64,000 nucleotides of DNA from Byssovorax sp. (GTDB lineage Bacteria > Myxococcota_A > Polyangia > Polyangiales > Polyangiaceae). This document shows, in pieces, positions 1 to 8,337 of this stretch; positions within the stretch are counted from its first letter, which is position 1, and each line of letters starts with the position of its first letter. The position numbers and the translations under genes were made by a program. Under the pieces are notes generated by a model. It was given only the letters and a program-made list of their open reading frames with translations. It ran no database searches and had not been told where the DNA came from. The stretch lies in contig JANYGI010000045.1 of NCBI GenBank assembly GCA_025362495.1, positions 1 to 64,000 of the forward strand. Reading direction: 5' to 3'.

Positions 1-2
1 CT

Positions 3-2711
3 TTCTGGCAGACTGACACGAGCGGGCCTGTCCCCGATCCCTCGGCGCCGGTTCCGGGCTACGTCGCTCATCACAGCTACGTGGAGCGCGATGTCGACGG
101 GCGCGTGGTTGCAAGCACGCAGGTTGTCGCGCCGTCGAATGCGGCGATCACCACAAAATTCGCCTACATCGATTTCAATCAGCTGCATACAATCAGCGAT
201 CCCCAGCAGCACGTCACCACGTTCTCGTACGATCAGCGCGGAAGGAGGCGCCAGGTCGACGATCCTGATATCGGCACGACGGTGACACACTACAACGGTT
301 TTGGCGAGGTGACGAGCGTCGATCTGCCGAACGTCACGGGCTCCGGCTCTTCTTTGCCGAGCACCACGACGTATACGCGTGACACGCTCGGTAGAGTTAC
401 CAATGTCGCGAGTCCCGATGGCGCTAGCAAGTTCACGTGGGACACCGCTGTGAATGGTCTGGGCAAGCTCGCCACTCGATCGGGCCCGGATGGGACAATC
501 GAGAAATTCGTCTACGATGTTCTCGGACGGCCGCAGCAACGAATCTGGAGCGTGCCCGGTCCACAGGGCAACGAGTCGTTCGACGTCGTGATGGCCTACG
601 ATGGCAGCGATCGTCTGCAAGAGGTGACGTATCCGAACGTCCCGGGACGGGCAACGCGTTTCAAGGTGAGGCTGACGTACAACCTGGACACGCCAACGCC
701 TGTGGAAAACGGGGGCTACCTCCAGAGCATCCAGGAGACAGATCTGGCCGCGCCAGTTTCACTATGGGCCGTCAATGCGCGTAACGCGGACGGTCACCTC
801 CTGCTTGGGACCACCGGTAACAACGTCAAAGATAGTCGTACCTACGATCCTGTGACCGGCCGTCTTTCGAAGCTCGTCGCCACCTCTAATGCCTGGCCGG
901 ATCCCGTGCTGGCGATCGACTATACTTACTTCCCCGACGGGGCTGTCAAGACTCGTAACGATAGCTCCCGAGCTCGGAATGAGGCGTTCGACTACGGCGA
1001 CGGCCTCAACCGCCTGACCGGCTGGCACCTGACGAATGCTGGAGTCACGCAGGACGTCGGATATCACTACGATCTGATAGGCAACCTGGATCAGGTCAAG
1101 ATCGGCGCAAGCGTGACAGAGGTAAATACGCCCGATCCGAAGCTCCCGCACGCACTGGGCACCACCAGCATCGCAGGCAACCTTCGTAGCTTCACGTACG
1201 ACGCTCGCGGTCGGCAGTACAGCGCAACGAAGAGCAACAGAACCGTCAAGTTCAACGAGTTCAACCTGCCGAAGTCGATCGTCACGGACACCACGACTAC
1301 TCTCTTTGCCTACGACGCTGTGGGCGGCCGCATCAAGAAGACGAGCAGCCTGGGCCAGGAGACCGTCTCGCTCGGGGGGTTGTACGAGCGTCGCATCGAT
1401 AGCAACACCGGAACAACCCAGCACATTTTCTACGTTCCGGGAAGCGACGGTACGCTCACCCAGGTCAACTTCAGCGTCAGCGGCGCCAAGAACAAAGAGT
1501 GGCGCGAATACGTCCATCCGGATGCGCTTGGCAGCGCGATCGCCGTTACCGACGACGTCAAAGGTCGTACTCGCTTTGATAGCGAGCCGTTCGGAAAACG
1601 CATCCAGCCGAGCGGCGCCGCCTTCGCCGGTGTAGCACCTAACGTCCAGGTGGGGTTCACGGGGCACCATATGGATGATGATCTCGGGCTGGTGAACATG
1701 AAGGGGCGCATCTTCGACCCTTCTCAGCGCCGCTTCATCTCGCCTGATCCGCTCGTCGCCCGGCCGATGAACGCGCAGAGCTACAATCGTTATAGCTATG
1801 TCTACAACAATCCCCTGAATCTGACTGATCCCAGTGGCTTGTGTGGGAGAAAGGGAGAAGAGCCGTGTCCTGATGTCGACCCGATGACAACTAGCTGTAA
1901 GGACAATCCTTATGCGGACGGGTGCGCCCCGATAGGCAACAATCCCAACGCGGGTCCCTATACCGAGACGCCGTGCAATGGGAATACCAGCCTTCCGGGT
2001 TGCGGCACGCCCCATTCCGACCATCCCTACGTGCCCGCTCCTTCTCCGATCCAGTACAGTGGCACGCGCCTCCCGGTGCTCGATGCTATCGTGAACTCTG
2101 ACGCTACGGGAGCGACACAGCCCACAGACCGAAGTGTCGGTATGTTTGGGACTGTTTCTGTCTACACGCCGCCGCCGCTCACGGAATCCACGATCATGTG
2201 GAATATTATCAGAAACAATTTCCCGCCGGTTGATTGGGCCAGGGCGCTAATCGAGCCGGTCTATACGGCGACTTCCGACTGGATCACAGACATGCATACT
2301 GCCAGCCCCGGCCGGATGCGTGACCACTCGGATGCGATGACGTCGGCCATGGGCGGTGCGGCGCTGCCATTCCTCATTCCCGGAGCCGGGGCCGTTGTCG
2401 ATGGCGCGGCCCCGCTGGGACAGGTGCTCTCGCGCGAAGCGTATATGTGGGAGGGGCTCGGTCAAATCACTCACGCTGGTCGTATCAGTGCAGATGTCGC
2501 GTTGGAATCCGGTATCGAGTATCTCGGACCAGGCTATACCGAGCCGTTTCCTGGCGTTTTTCGATCGAAGGACGGGCTGCGTCAGTTCCGCATGATGGAC
2601 ATTGATCTTATCCCCAAGCATGGAAGTATTGGTCCACATGTTCACTTCGAGTCGTTGAATCCGCTCGGGGAAGTCATCGAGAACAATCACGTCCCCTTGT
2701 CGGGGGAATAG
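3..2711 (+). CDS. RHS repeat polymorphic toxin, 3' portion (5' end outside the window)
   Basis: The reading frame is open from base 3, so the true start lies upstream; the GTG at 81 is only the first in-frame start codon. About 900 residues are visible. The first 500 or so contain repeated YD motifs (YDxxGR-type) typical of RHS/teneurin shells. They are followed by the RHS-associated core signature (RFISPDPL, YSYVYNNPLNLTDPSG) at about residues 585-620 counted from the window start. Past this core the sequence changes character and base composition becomes less GC-rich, as expected for exchangeable toxin tips. The last ~120 residues include PFPGVFRSKDG and GPHVHFE, a compact domain I do not recognise with certainty. 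RHS proteins encapsulate and deliver C-terminal toxins to competing cells. The small gene directly downstream is the probable immunity gene. RHS assignment is firm; toxin activity is unknown. Confidence 0.93.
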   Translation, partial: FWQTDTSGPVPDPSAPVPGYVAHHSYVERDVDGRVVASTQVVAPSNAAITTKFAYIDFNQLHTISDPQQHVTTFSYDQRGRRRQVDDPDIGTTVTHYNGFGEVTSVDLPNVTGSGSSLPSTTTYTRDTLGRVTNVASPDGASKFTWDTAVNGLGKLATRSGPDGTIEKFVYDVLGRPQQRIWSVPGPQGNESFDVVMAYDGSDRLQEVTYPNVPGRATRFKVRLTYNLDTPTPVENGGYLQSIQETDLAAPVSLWAVNARNADGHLLLGTTGNNVKDSRTYDPVTGRLSKLVATSNAWPDPVLAIDYTYFPDGAVKTRNDSSRARNEAFDYGDGLNRLTGWHLTNAGVTQDVGYHYDLIGNLDQVKIGASVTEVNTPDPKLPHALGTTSIAGNLRSFTYDARGRQYSATKSNRTVKFNEFNLPKSIVTDTTTTLFAYDAVGGRIKKTSSLGQETVSLGGLYERRIDSNTGTTQHIFYVPGSDGTLTQVNFSVSGAKNKEWREYVHPDALGSAIAVTDDVKGRTRFDSEPFGKRIQPSGAAFAGVAPNVQVGFTGHHMDDDLGLVNMKGRIFDPSQRRFISPDPLVARPMNAQSYNRYSYVYNNPLNLTDPSGLCGRKGEEPCPDVDPMTTSCKDNPYADGCAPIGNNPNAGPYTETPCNGNTSLPGCGTPHSDHPYVPAPSPIQYSGTRLPVLDAIVNSDATGATQPTDRSVGMFGTVSVYTPPPLTESTIMWNIIRNNFPPVDWARALIEPVYTATSDWITDMHTASPGRMRDHSDAMTSAMGGAALPFLIPGAGAVVDGAAPLGQVLSREAYMWEGLGQITHAGRISADVALESGIEYLGPGYTEPFPGVFRSKDGLRQFRMMDIDLIPKHGSIGPHVHFESLNPLGEVIENNHVPLSGE

Positions 2712-2721
2712 TAGGTGAGTC

Positions 2722-2991
2722 GTGAAACTTCGCGCGGATGTGTCACGAACAACGGGTGCTGACGTTCGTCGCCGTGCGGGCTACGTCGCAGGGCGCCATG
2801 TGCAGCTTACTCAACTGCCGACGGTGCAGGTTGAGATTACGGAGGGACCGCCGGGGTTCTCCTTGATCCACCTGGACGCGAATGGCGACTGTGTGGGGGA
2901 TACTTGGCATCCGACTTTGGTTGAAGCGATGCGCCAAGCGAAGGTTGAATTCGGTGTCGAGGAATCGGCCTGGGTTTCTATCGGTGAGTGA
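2722..2991 (+). CDS. Probable immunity protein to the RHS toxin tip
   Basis: An 89-residue soluble protein with no signal peptide or membrane segment. It starts with GTG 10 bases after the RHS stop codon, preceded by a purine-rich AGGTGAG stretch, so it is probably translated from the same mRNA. Position and size match the usual toxin-immunity arrangement of RHS loci, where the cognate immunity gene follows the toxin C-terminus directly. The central part (FSLIHLDANGDCVGDTWH followed by an EAMRQAKVEFG helix) has the look of small alpha/beta proteins commonly seen next to polymorphic toxins, but I cannot name an Imm family. The function is inferred from context. Confidence 0.6.
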   Translation: MKLRADVSRTTGADVRRRAGYVAGRHVQLTQLPTVQVEITEGPPGFSLIHLDANGDCVGDTWHPTLVEAMRQAKVEFGVEESAWVSIGE

Positions 2992-3062
2992 ATCCGGTGT
3001 GCGCTCGGGGCATGAGTTGGGGCTTCATGTGTAATTTATTAATAGTCCCTGTGAATGACAGT

Positions 3063-3194
3063 ATGAGCTCAAGGTTAATTCTTGCCTTCGCAGTGACCAA
3101 TTCATTCTCCACAGCTTGTTCCTCGATTGTAGTCAGCGCTGAGCGGACCGATGCTTCCGCAAATGCCCCTGTCCTCGTGAAGGATCCTCTGTGA
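3063..3194 (+). pseudogene. Truncated lipoprotein-like leader fragment, overlapping the next gene start
   Basis: A 43-residue open frame starts at ATG 3063. A basic/hydrophobic N-terminus runs into a lipobox-like S-T-A-C followed by SSIVV. The next gene has the same arrangement (S-A-C-SSIVVVE), so this looks like a partial copy of the neighbouring lipoprotein N-terminus. It ends with TGA overlapping the GTG start of that gene (GTGA at 3191-3194), an arrangement that allows translational coupling. The surrounding 3000-3190 stretch is clearly richer in A and T than the rest of the window. It may be a decayed duplicate left at the boundary of the RHS/immunity module, or a short leader peptide. 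The -3 residue of the lipobox (Ser) is not ideal. Confidence 0.4.
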
Positions 3195-4558
3195 TTCGCA
3201 AGGCAGGACCGCTTCATTTCGGTATTCTCACGCTGGGGACGGCGGTGTTCTCCGCCTGCTCCTCTATCGTGGTGGTCGAGAGCAATTCGGGTGCTTCCAC
3301 CTCCACTGCGGCCGGCTCCTCGGGCTCCGTCGGCACTGGTTTCGGCGGATCCTCCGCGACTAGCACCACGGGCGCGGGCGGCTACTCCGCGACGACCGCT
3401 ACGGGCGCCTCCACGACCTCCTCGTCGACGACGTCCGGCACCGGCGGTGACCCTCCCGGCCCGGACGAGGCCGTCGCCTTCCAGATCAACCCCGGCCACT
3501 CCGGCTCCGTGGAAAACGACAGCCTCACGCCGCCGCTCACGATGCGCTGGTCGCGCAACCTCGGCGCGCAGGTGTCTTATCCCTTGATCGCAGGCGGACG
3601 CGTCTTCGTGACCACGGGCTCGGACAACTCCACCGCCAAGCTGATTGCTCTCGAACAGAAGACGGGTAAGACGGTCTGGGGGCCGATCGAGCTTGGCGGC
3701 TCGAAGGCGGCGAGCTACGCGGCGTACGAGGGCGGGAAGGTGTTCACCGTCAACTACGATGGTGAGGTCCGCGCCTTCGAGGCGGACACGGGAACCGAGC
3801 TGTGGAGCATGCACCTTCCCTCCATGGGTCAGTTCAACTCGGCGCTCACGGCCTTGGGGGGCAAGATCTACATCACCGGCGGATACGGCTCCGACGCGAT
3901 CTTCGCAGTGAGTGAAGCCACCGGGGCGCTGCTCTGGAAAAGGAGTCAGCAGGCCACAGACGACTGGAATCAACCAGCGGCGTCGGCCAAAGGCGCTTAC
4001 TTCGCGTGCGAGTGCGCGGCTGTCTGTGGCGTGGAGGGGATGGGGGGAGGCGATCTCTGGGCGCCGCCCCAGGCGTGTGTCGGCAACGGCCGGGGAGGCA
4101 CCCTGCTCTCCGAAGGCCGGCTCTATGTCTTCGCGGACATCGGCGTCCCGCACGAGGATGGGCCCGTGTTCGACGCGGCGACCGGCGGGAAGGTGGGCAC
4201 GTTTACCCAGGATTTGAGCGCGTTCCACAAGGGGCGTGGATTCTTCTTCTCGTACGCGCCCCGTATTCTGACGGCCAGGAGCGTGCCTGGGATGGTGCCT
4301 CTGTGGAGCTTCGCGGGAGATGGGACACTCTCGACGATGCCGATCGTGGCGAACGGGCACGTCTACATGGGCGAGACCTCGGGCACCGTCGCCGCCGTCG
4401 ACGAAGTCACCGGAGTGCCGGTGTGGTCGCAAAATCTCGGACTCGGGGAATCGATCAACGACGGCGGCGACTGGCATGACGCTCCTCGCATGGGTCTGGC
4501 CGTAGGCGGAGGCGCGTTGCTCGTCCCTGCGCACCAGTACCTCGCCGCCTTCTGGTGA
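3191..4558 (+). CDS. Lipoprotein with PQQ-like beta-propeller repeats
   Basis: 455 residues. The N-terminus is a lipoprotein signal ending in S-A-C at about residue 22, followed by a ~65-residue Ser/Thr/Gly/Ala linker typical of Polyangiales lipoproteins. The rest consists of repeats such as GGRVFVTTG, TGKTVWGP, GGKVFTVN, TGTELWSM, NGHVYMGE and TGVPVWSQ. These are the tryptophan-docking repeats of PQQ-type (quinoprotein-like, BamB-like) eight-bladed propellers. No catalytic quinoprotein residues can be assigned, so a binding or scaffolding role on the membrane surface is more likely than dehydrogenase activity. The GTG start overlaps the stop of the preceding short frame. Confidence 0.82.
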   Translation: MIRKAGPLHFGILTLGTAVFSACSSIVVVESNSGASTSTAAGSSGSVGTGFGGSSATSTTGAGGYSATTATGASTTSSSTTSGTGGDPPGPDEAVAFQINPGHSGSVENDSLTPPLTMRWSRNLGAQVSYPLIAGGRVFVTTGSDNSTAKLIALEQKTGKTVWGPIELGGSKAASYAAYEGGKVFTVNYDGEVRAFEADTGTELWSMHLPSMGQFNSALTALGGKIYITGGYGSDAIFAVSEATGALLWKRSQQATDDWNQPAASAKGAYFACECAAVCGVEGMGGGDLWAPPQACVGNGRGGTLLSEGRLYVFADIGVPHEDGPVFDAATGGKVGTFTQDLSAFHKGRGFFFSYAPRILTARSVPGMVPLWSFAGDGTLSTMPIVANGHVYMGETSGTVAAVDEVTGVPVWSQNLGLGESINDGGDWHDAPRMGLAVGGGALLVPAHQYLAAFW

Positions 4559-4698
4559 TTGGAAGCGGCCGCCGAGGCCGAACCCACGTGACATGGAGCG
4601 CCGGCCGCTGACCTGGCGCGATCGGCGCGCGCCGCACTGCGGCAACACGATCTCCCTCGCGCTCGGGCCCCAAATTCTCTACTTCTGAGGTCCAAACC

Positions 4699-6366
4699 AT
4701 GGATCCCAGCGCCCCGATCTTCGGCTTCAACGACGCCCGCTCCGACATCGTCCGGACGGTGGTAGAGCGCGTCGTCAGCGGCACGAAAGACTCCCTCCTC
4801 GCCCTCAACGACGCGGCCTATCACGAGACGAAGCGCCTCGAAACGTCGCGCAAACCTGCCGATCTGAAGGAGCTCGGCGAGTGGCAGAAGCTCGCCCGAT
4901 CGCTGGGGCGCCTCACCGATCACGATCGGCGCGGGCGCCTCGAAGAGCTGGCCAAGCGCTACGGGCGGGACGTCGCGGGGAACTTCAATCCCCGGGTGTT
5001 TCAGCTCTCGACGCGGCTGCTCCCGCCGATCGTCACCGCGCTGCTCGCGCCGCGCACGCTGGCCACGCTGGCGAAGGATCCGGCCAAGCTGACGAGCCTG
5101 GAAGCGCTCGACGACAAGGTGATCGTCGAGGGGCCGCTCGAGAAGCTTCGCAAGCTCGTGCAGCTCGGGACGGCGGTCTACGTGCCGACGCACCTGTCGA
5201 ACATGGACTCGATCGTCTTCGGCTACGCGCTCGAGCGCGCCGGGCTGCCGCCGGCCACCTACGGCGCCGGGAAGAACCTCTTCTCGAACCCGGTGCTCTC
5301 GTTCTTCATGCACAACCTCGGCGCGTACCGCGTCGATCGGCGCATCCGGCACGGCCTCTACAAGGATGTACTCAAAACGTACTCGTGCGTGCTGCTGGAG
5401 CGCGGGTATCACTCGCTCTTCTTCCCGGGCGGCACGCGCTCGCGCTCGGGCGGCATCGAGCGCCACCTCAAGCTCGGCCTCGTCGGGAGCGCCATGGAGG
5501 CCTACGCGCGCACGCTCCAGGCCGGCAAAGAGCGGCGGATCTTCTTCGTGCCGGCCACGATCAATTATCTGATCACCCTCGAAGCCGAGACGCTGATCGC
5601 CGACTTTCTCTCCGAGTCGGGCAAGGGGCGCTACCTGATCGAGGACGACGAATCGAGCCGCGTCGGGCGCGTCGCCTCGTTCATGAAGAAGCTCCTCGGC
5701 ATGCAGGGCGCCGTCGTGATTCGCCTCGGCGAGCCCATCGATCTCTTCGGCAACAAGGTCGACGACGAGGGCGTCTCCCACGATCGCCGCGGCCGCGTCG
5801 TCGATCCCGCGAGCTACGTGAAGGACGCCTCCGGCAACGTGACGGTCGATCCCCGCCGCGACGCGCAGTACACGCGCGAGCTCGGCGAGGAGATCTGCAA
5901 GGCGTACGCAGAGAACACGGTGATCATGGCGACGCACCTCGTCGCGGCGTCGTGCTTCGAGAATCTGCGGAAGGCGGCGCCCGCCGACGATCTCTTCACC
6001 GTCCTGCGCCAGCGCGACACGCTCACCATCCCGCGCGACGAGCTCGCGGCCGACGTCGCGGCGAGGCGTGATCGTCTCCTCGCGCTCGAGCAGGCGGGCA
6101 AGATCCGCTGCGCCGACGGCCTCCGCGCGGCGTCGGGCGGCGACATCGTCGAGATGGCCCTGCGCGCCTTCGCCGGGTATCACAGCGCGCCGGTGCTGCG
6201 ATCGAAGCCCGACGGCATCTGCCTCTCGGACACCAACCTGCTCTTCTACTATCAGAACCGCCTCGCGGCTCACGGGCTCGCCTGGGACGTCATCGCGCCA
6301 CCGGGCTCGCCGCCCGCGCGCTCTCTCGAGAACAAGGCCTCTGCGACGAACGGCGGTGCCGAGTGA
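4699..6366 (+). CDS. Glycerol-3-phosphate / 1-acylglycerol-3-phosphate acyltransferase family protein (PlsB-like)
   Basis: 555 residues starting at ATG 4699. The acyltransferase HX4D motif is present (H165-L-S-N-M-D170), as is the substrate-binding block FFPGGTRSRSG at about residues 241-251. Length and the helical N-terminal and C-terminal extensions resemble PlsB-type glycerol-3-phosphate acyltransferases rather than the ~240-residue PlsC. The family transfers acyl chains to glycerol phosphates at the inner membrane, the first steps of phospholipid synthesis. The stop overlaps the start of the next gene, a glycerol-3-phosphate dehydrogenase relative, by 4 bases, which supports a glycerolipid role. 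PlsB and PlsC substrates cannot be distinguished here. Confidence 0.85.
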   Translation: MDPSAPIFGFNDARSDIVRTVVERVVSGTKDSLLALNDAAYHETKRLETSRKPADLKELGEWQKLARSLGRLTDHDRRGRLEELAKRYGRDVAGNFNPRVFQLSTRLLPPIVTALLAPRTLATLAKDPAKLTSLEALDDKVIVEGPLEKLRKLVQLGTAVYVPTHLSNMDSIVFGYALERAGLPPATYGAGKNLFSNPVLSFFMHNLGAYRVDRRIRHGLYKDVLKTYSCVLLERGYHSLFFPGGTRSRSGGIERHLKLGLVGSAMEAYARTLQAGKERRIFFVPATINYLITLEAETLIADFLSESGKGRYLIEDDESSRVGRVASFMKKLLGMQGAVVIRLGEPIDLFGNKVDDEGVSHDRRGRVVDPASYVKDASGNVTVDPRRDAQYTRELGEEICKAYAENTVIMATHLVAASCFENLRKAAPADDLFTVLRQRDTLTIPRDELAADVAARRDRLLALEQAGKIRCADGLRAASGGDIVEMALRAFAGYHSAPVLRSKPDGICLSDTNLLFYYQNRLAAHGLAWDVIAPPGSPPARSLENKASATNGGAE

Positions 6367-7301
6367 ACGAGTCCACGAAGAAGCCTCTGCGCGTCGGCGT
6401 CGTCGGCGGCGGCCCGTGGGGCGCGGCGCTCTCGCTGGCGGCGCGGCGCGCGGGATCCGAGGTCGTGCTCTTCTCGCGGCGCGAGCAGCCCGAGGTCGCG
6501 GGGCAAGTGCGGGTGACCGGCGATTACGCCGAGATCTCGCGCTCGCAGCTCGTCGTCATCGCCGTGCCTTCCACGGTGGTGCGCTCGGTGCTGCGCACGC
6601 TCGGCGATCACCTCGACGGCTCGCACCTCGTGGTGCACGGCATCCGCGGCCTCGGCCACGAGTACCTGGAGACGGTCTCCGACGTGGTGCGTGAAGAGAC
6701 GCCGGCTCGTCGCCTCGGCGCCCTCGGCGGCCCCGTGCAGGCCGAAGAGCTGCTGGTCGGTCGGCCCTCGGCGATCATGTGCGGCTCGCACTATCCCGAG
6801 GTCCACGCGGCCGTCACCACGGCGTTTCAGCACGGGATGCTGCGCGTGTATGGCACTCCCGATCTGCGTGGCCTGGAGTGGGCGTCGGCGCTCGTCGGCT
6901 GCCTGGCGATCGGCATCGGCTTCGCCGAGCAGGCCGGCGCGGGGCCTGGGCTCCTCGCGGCGTCAATCTCGCGCGGCGTCGACGAGGCCGCGCGCATCGC
7001 GGTCGCCGCCGGCGCCGAGGAGCGGACGATGCTCGGCCTCGGCGGCTACGGCGATCTGCTCGCGTCAATCGCCCTCGACGATCGCCCCGAGGTGCTGCTC
7101 GGCAAGGCGCTCGCGCGTGGCCGCTCGCTCGACGAAGCCATCGCCGAGGCGCGTTTGCGGGTCGAGGCCATCGCGCTCATCCCGCGGATCGTGGCCTTCG
7201 CGAAGGAGCGTCGCGTCCCCGCGGCGACGTTCGACGCGCTCGCGGAGATCTTGAACGGAGCCTCCGCGGCGCGGATCGTGGACTTGATGTTCAAGGCGTG
7301 A
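6363..7301 (+). CDS. NAD(P)H-dependent glycerol-3-phosphate dehydrogenase family protein (GpsA-like) with altered active site
   Basis: 312 residues, GTG start inside the stop of the acyltransferase gene (GTGA). The N-terminal Rossmann motif VGVVGGGPWGAAL (residues 11-23) and the later blocks GALGGP (119-124), LAIGIGFAEQ (181-190) and GLGGYGDLLASI follow the order of GpsA. However, aligned by eye with E. coli GpsA, the lysine of ATKGL is Arg95 here (GIRGL). The lysine of GAVKN is Val178, and the NQSRNRRFG substrate block is not preserved. The pair with a PlsB-like enzyme suggests provision of glycerol-3-phosphate, but the changes raise the possibility of a different substrate or a regulatory role. 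Confidence 0.8.
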   Translation: MNESTKKPLRVGVVGGGPWGAALSLAARRAGSEVVLFSRREQPEVAGQVRVTGDYAEISRSQLVVIAVPSTVVRSVLRTLGDHLDGSHLVVHGIRGLGHEYLETVSDVVREETPARRLGALGGPVQAEELLVGRPSAIMCGSHYPEVHAAVTTAFQHGMLRVYGTPDLRGLEWASALVGCLAIGIGFAEQAGAGPGLLAASISRGVDEAARIAVAAGAEERTMLGLGGYGDLLASIALDDRPEVLLGKALARGRSLDEAIAEARLRVEAIALIPRIVAFAKERRVPAATFDALAEILNGASAARIVDLMFKA

Positions 7302-7309
7302 AGCGCGAG

Positions 7310-7342
7310 CCCCTCGCTGCTCCGGTGAGGAGCGGCGAGGGG
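7310..7342. terminator. Stem-loop between convergent genes
   Basis: A 14-bp inverted repeat, CCCCTCGCTGCTCC pairing with GGAGCGGCGAGGGG (one G-U pair), with a 5-base loop. It lies between the ends of two converging genes. The stem is strong, but there is only a short T-containing tail (TTCAACT), so it may serve as a bidirectional terminator or an mRNA-end stabiliser. Confidence 0.6.
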
Positions 7343-7354
7343 TTCAACTCGCCT

Positions 7355-8233
7355 TCACGGCCCCGTGCCGCCCGAGGGCGAAACGCCGGTGTGACTGCAC
7401 GCGTCCTCGGCCGGACACGAGGTGTCGCACTTGTTGCACAGGCACGAATACACCGCGTCGTACTGCGGTGCTGCGTTGGGGAACTGGCTGTCACAGCCGA
7501 AGAGACACATCGAGTCCGTGCCGCAGCCCTGCGCGCACTGGAGCCACTGCGAGCAGCTGCCCGGGCCCTTCTTGGAGTTGCACTGGAAGATCGGGCCGCC
7601 GCACTTCTGGAGCGTGCACTGCGTGCAGCTCTGCGGCGGCGGCGGGCCGCTGCCGGTGGAGCCGACGCCGCCCGGGCCCATGCCCTGACAGCCGAGGATG
7701 CAGGCGCCGAGCGGCGTCGCGAAGTTCTGCATCGCCAGCTTGGCGATGTCGCCGCAGCTCCCGGCGGCGATGCAGCTGAGCGGACACTGCGCCTGCGTGG
7801 GCGGGTTCGCGCAGTTGATGTTGAACTGACCGCAGAAATCGAGGCCGCACATCGAGGCCTTGGAGCAGGCGTCGTCGCACGAGTTGACCACGCCCGTCGA
7901 CGAGGAGGCCGCGACCGAGGAGGCCGCGACCGACGACGGACCGGGGCCGACACCCGTCGACGCCACCGCGACCTGCGAGCTGCTCACGTCGACGCCGCTC
8001 GTGGTGCTCGCGCCGGTGGTGACCGGGCCCGTGGTGATCGGCCCCGTCTGCACGCCGCTCGTCGCGACGATGCTCTGCTGGCCGCCGGCGCTCCCCGCGC
8101 CGCCCGCGCCGCCTTCGCCCGTCGAGCCCGAGCTCTCGACGACGACCTTGCCGCCACAGGCGCCGATGAATCCCGCCGCGGCGACGCCGGCGAAGGTGAT
8201 GAGCGAGAGCAAAGAATAAGGTTGATTGCGCAT
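7355..8233 (-). CDS. Cysteine-rich lipoprotein, function unknown
   Basis: 292 residues. The N-terminal signal ends in a lipobox (F-I-G-A-C, Cys26), followed by a Gly/Ser/Thr/Val linker to about residue 120. The remaining domain contains about two dozen cysteines, many in CxxC or CxxxC spacing (SCDDAC, QCPLSC, ACILGC, SCTQC, SCLCNKC). This suggests a disulfide-stabilised extracytoplasmic domain or a metal-binding one. I do not recognise the family. The ATG at 8233 is the only good start before the signal peptide. The gene converges on the GpsA-like gene and is divergent from the HAD phosphatase gene. Confidence 0.78.
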   Translation of the reverse strand: MRNQPYSLLSLITFAGVAAAGFIGACGGKVVVESSGSTGEGGAGGAGSAGGQQSIVATSGVQTGPITTGPVTTGASTTSGVDVSSSQVAVASTGVGPGPSSVAASSVAASSSTGVVNSCDDACSKASMCGLDFCGQFNINCANPPTQAQCPLSCIAAGSCGDIAKLAMQNFATPLGACILGCQGMGPGGVGSTGSGPPPPQSCTQCTLQKCGGPIFQCNSKKGPGSCSQWLQCAQGCGTDSMCLFGCDSQFPNAAPQYDAVYSCLCNKCDTSCPAEDACSHTGVSPSGGTGP

Positions 8234-8337
8234 CGATTTCGTCTCCTGCAGCGCGGGCGCAGCGGCTGGATGATTGAGCCGGACAGAGCGCGCCGCAAGC
8301 GTTTTCCCGGGACCTCGACTACGATCCCGCCGCCTTC

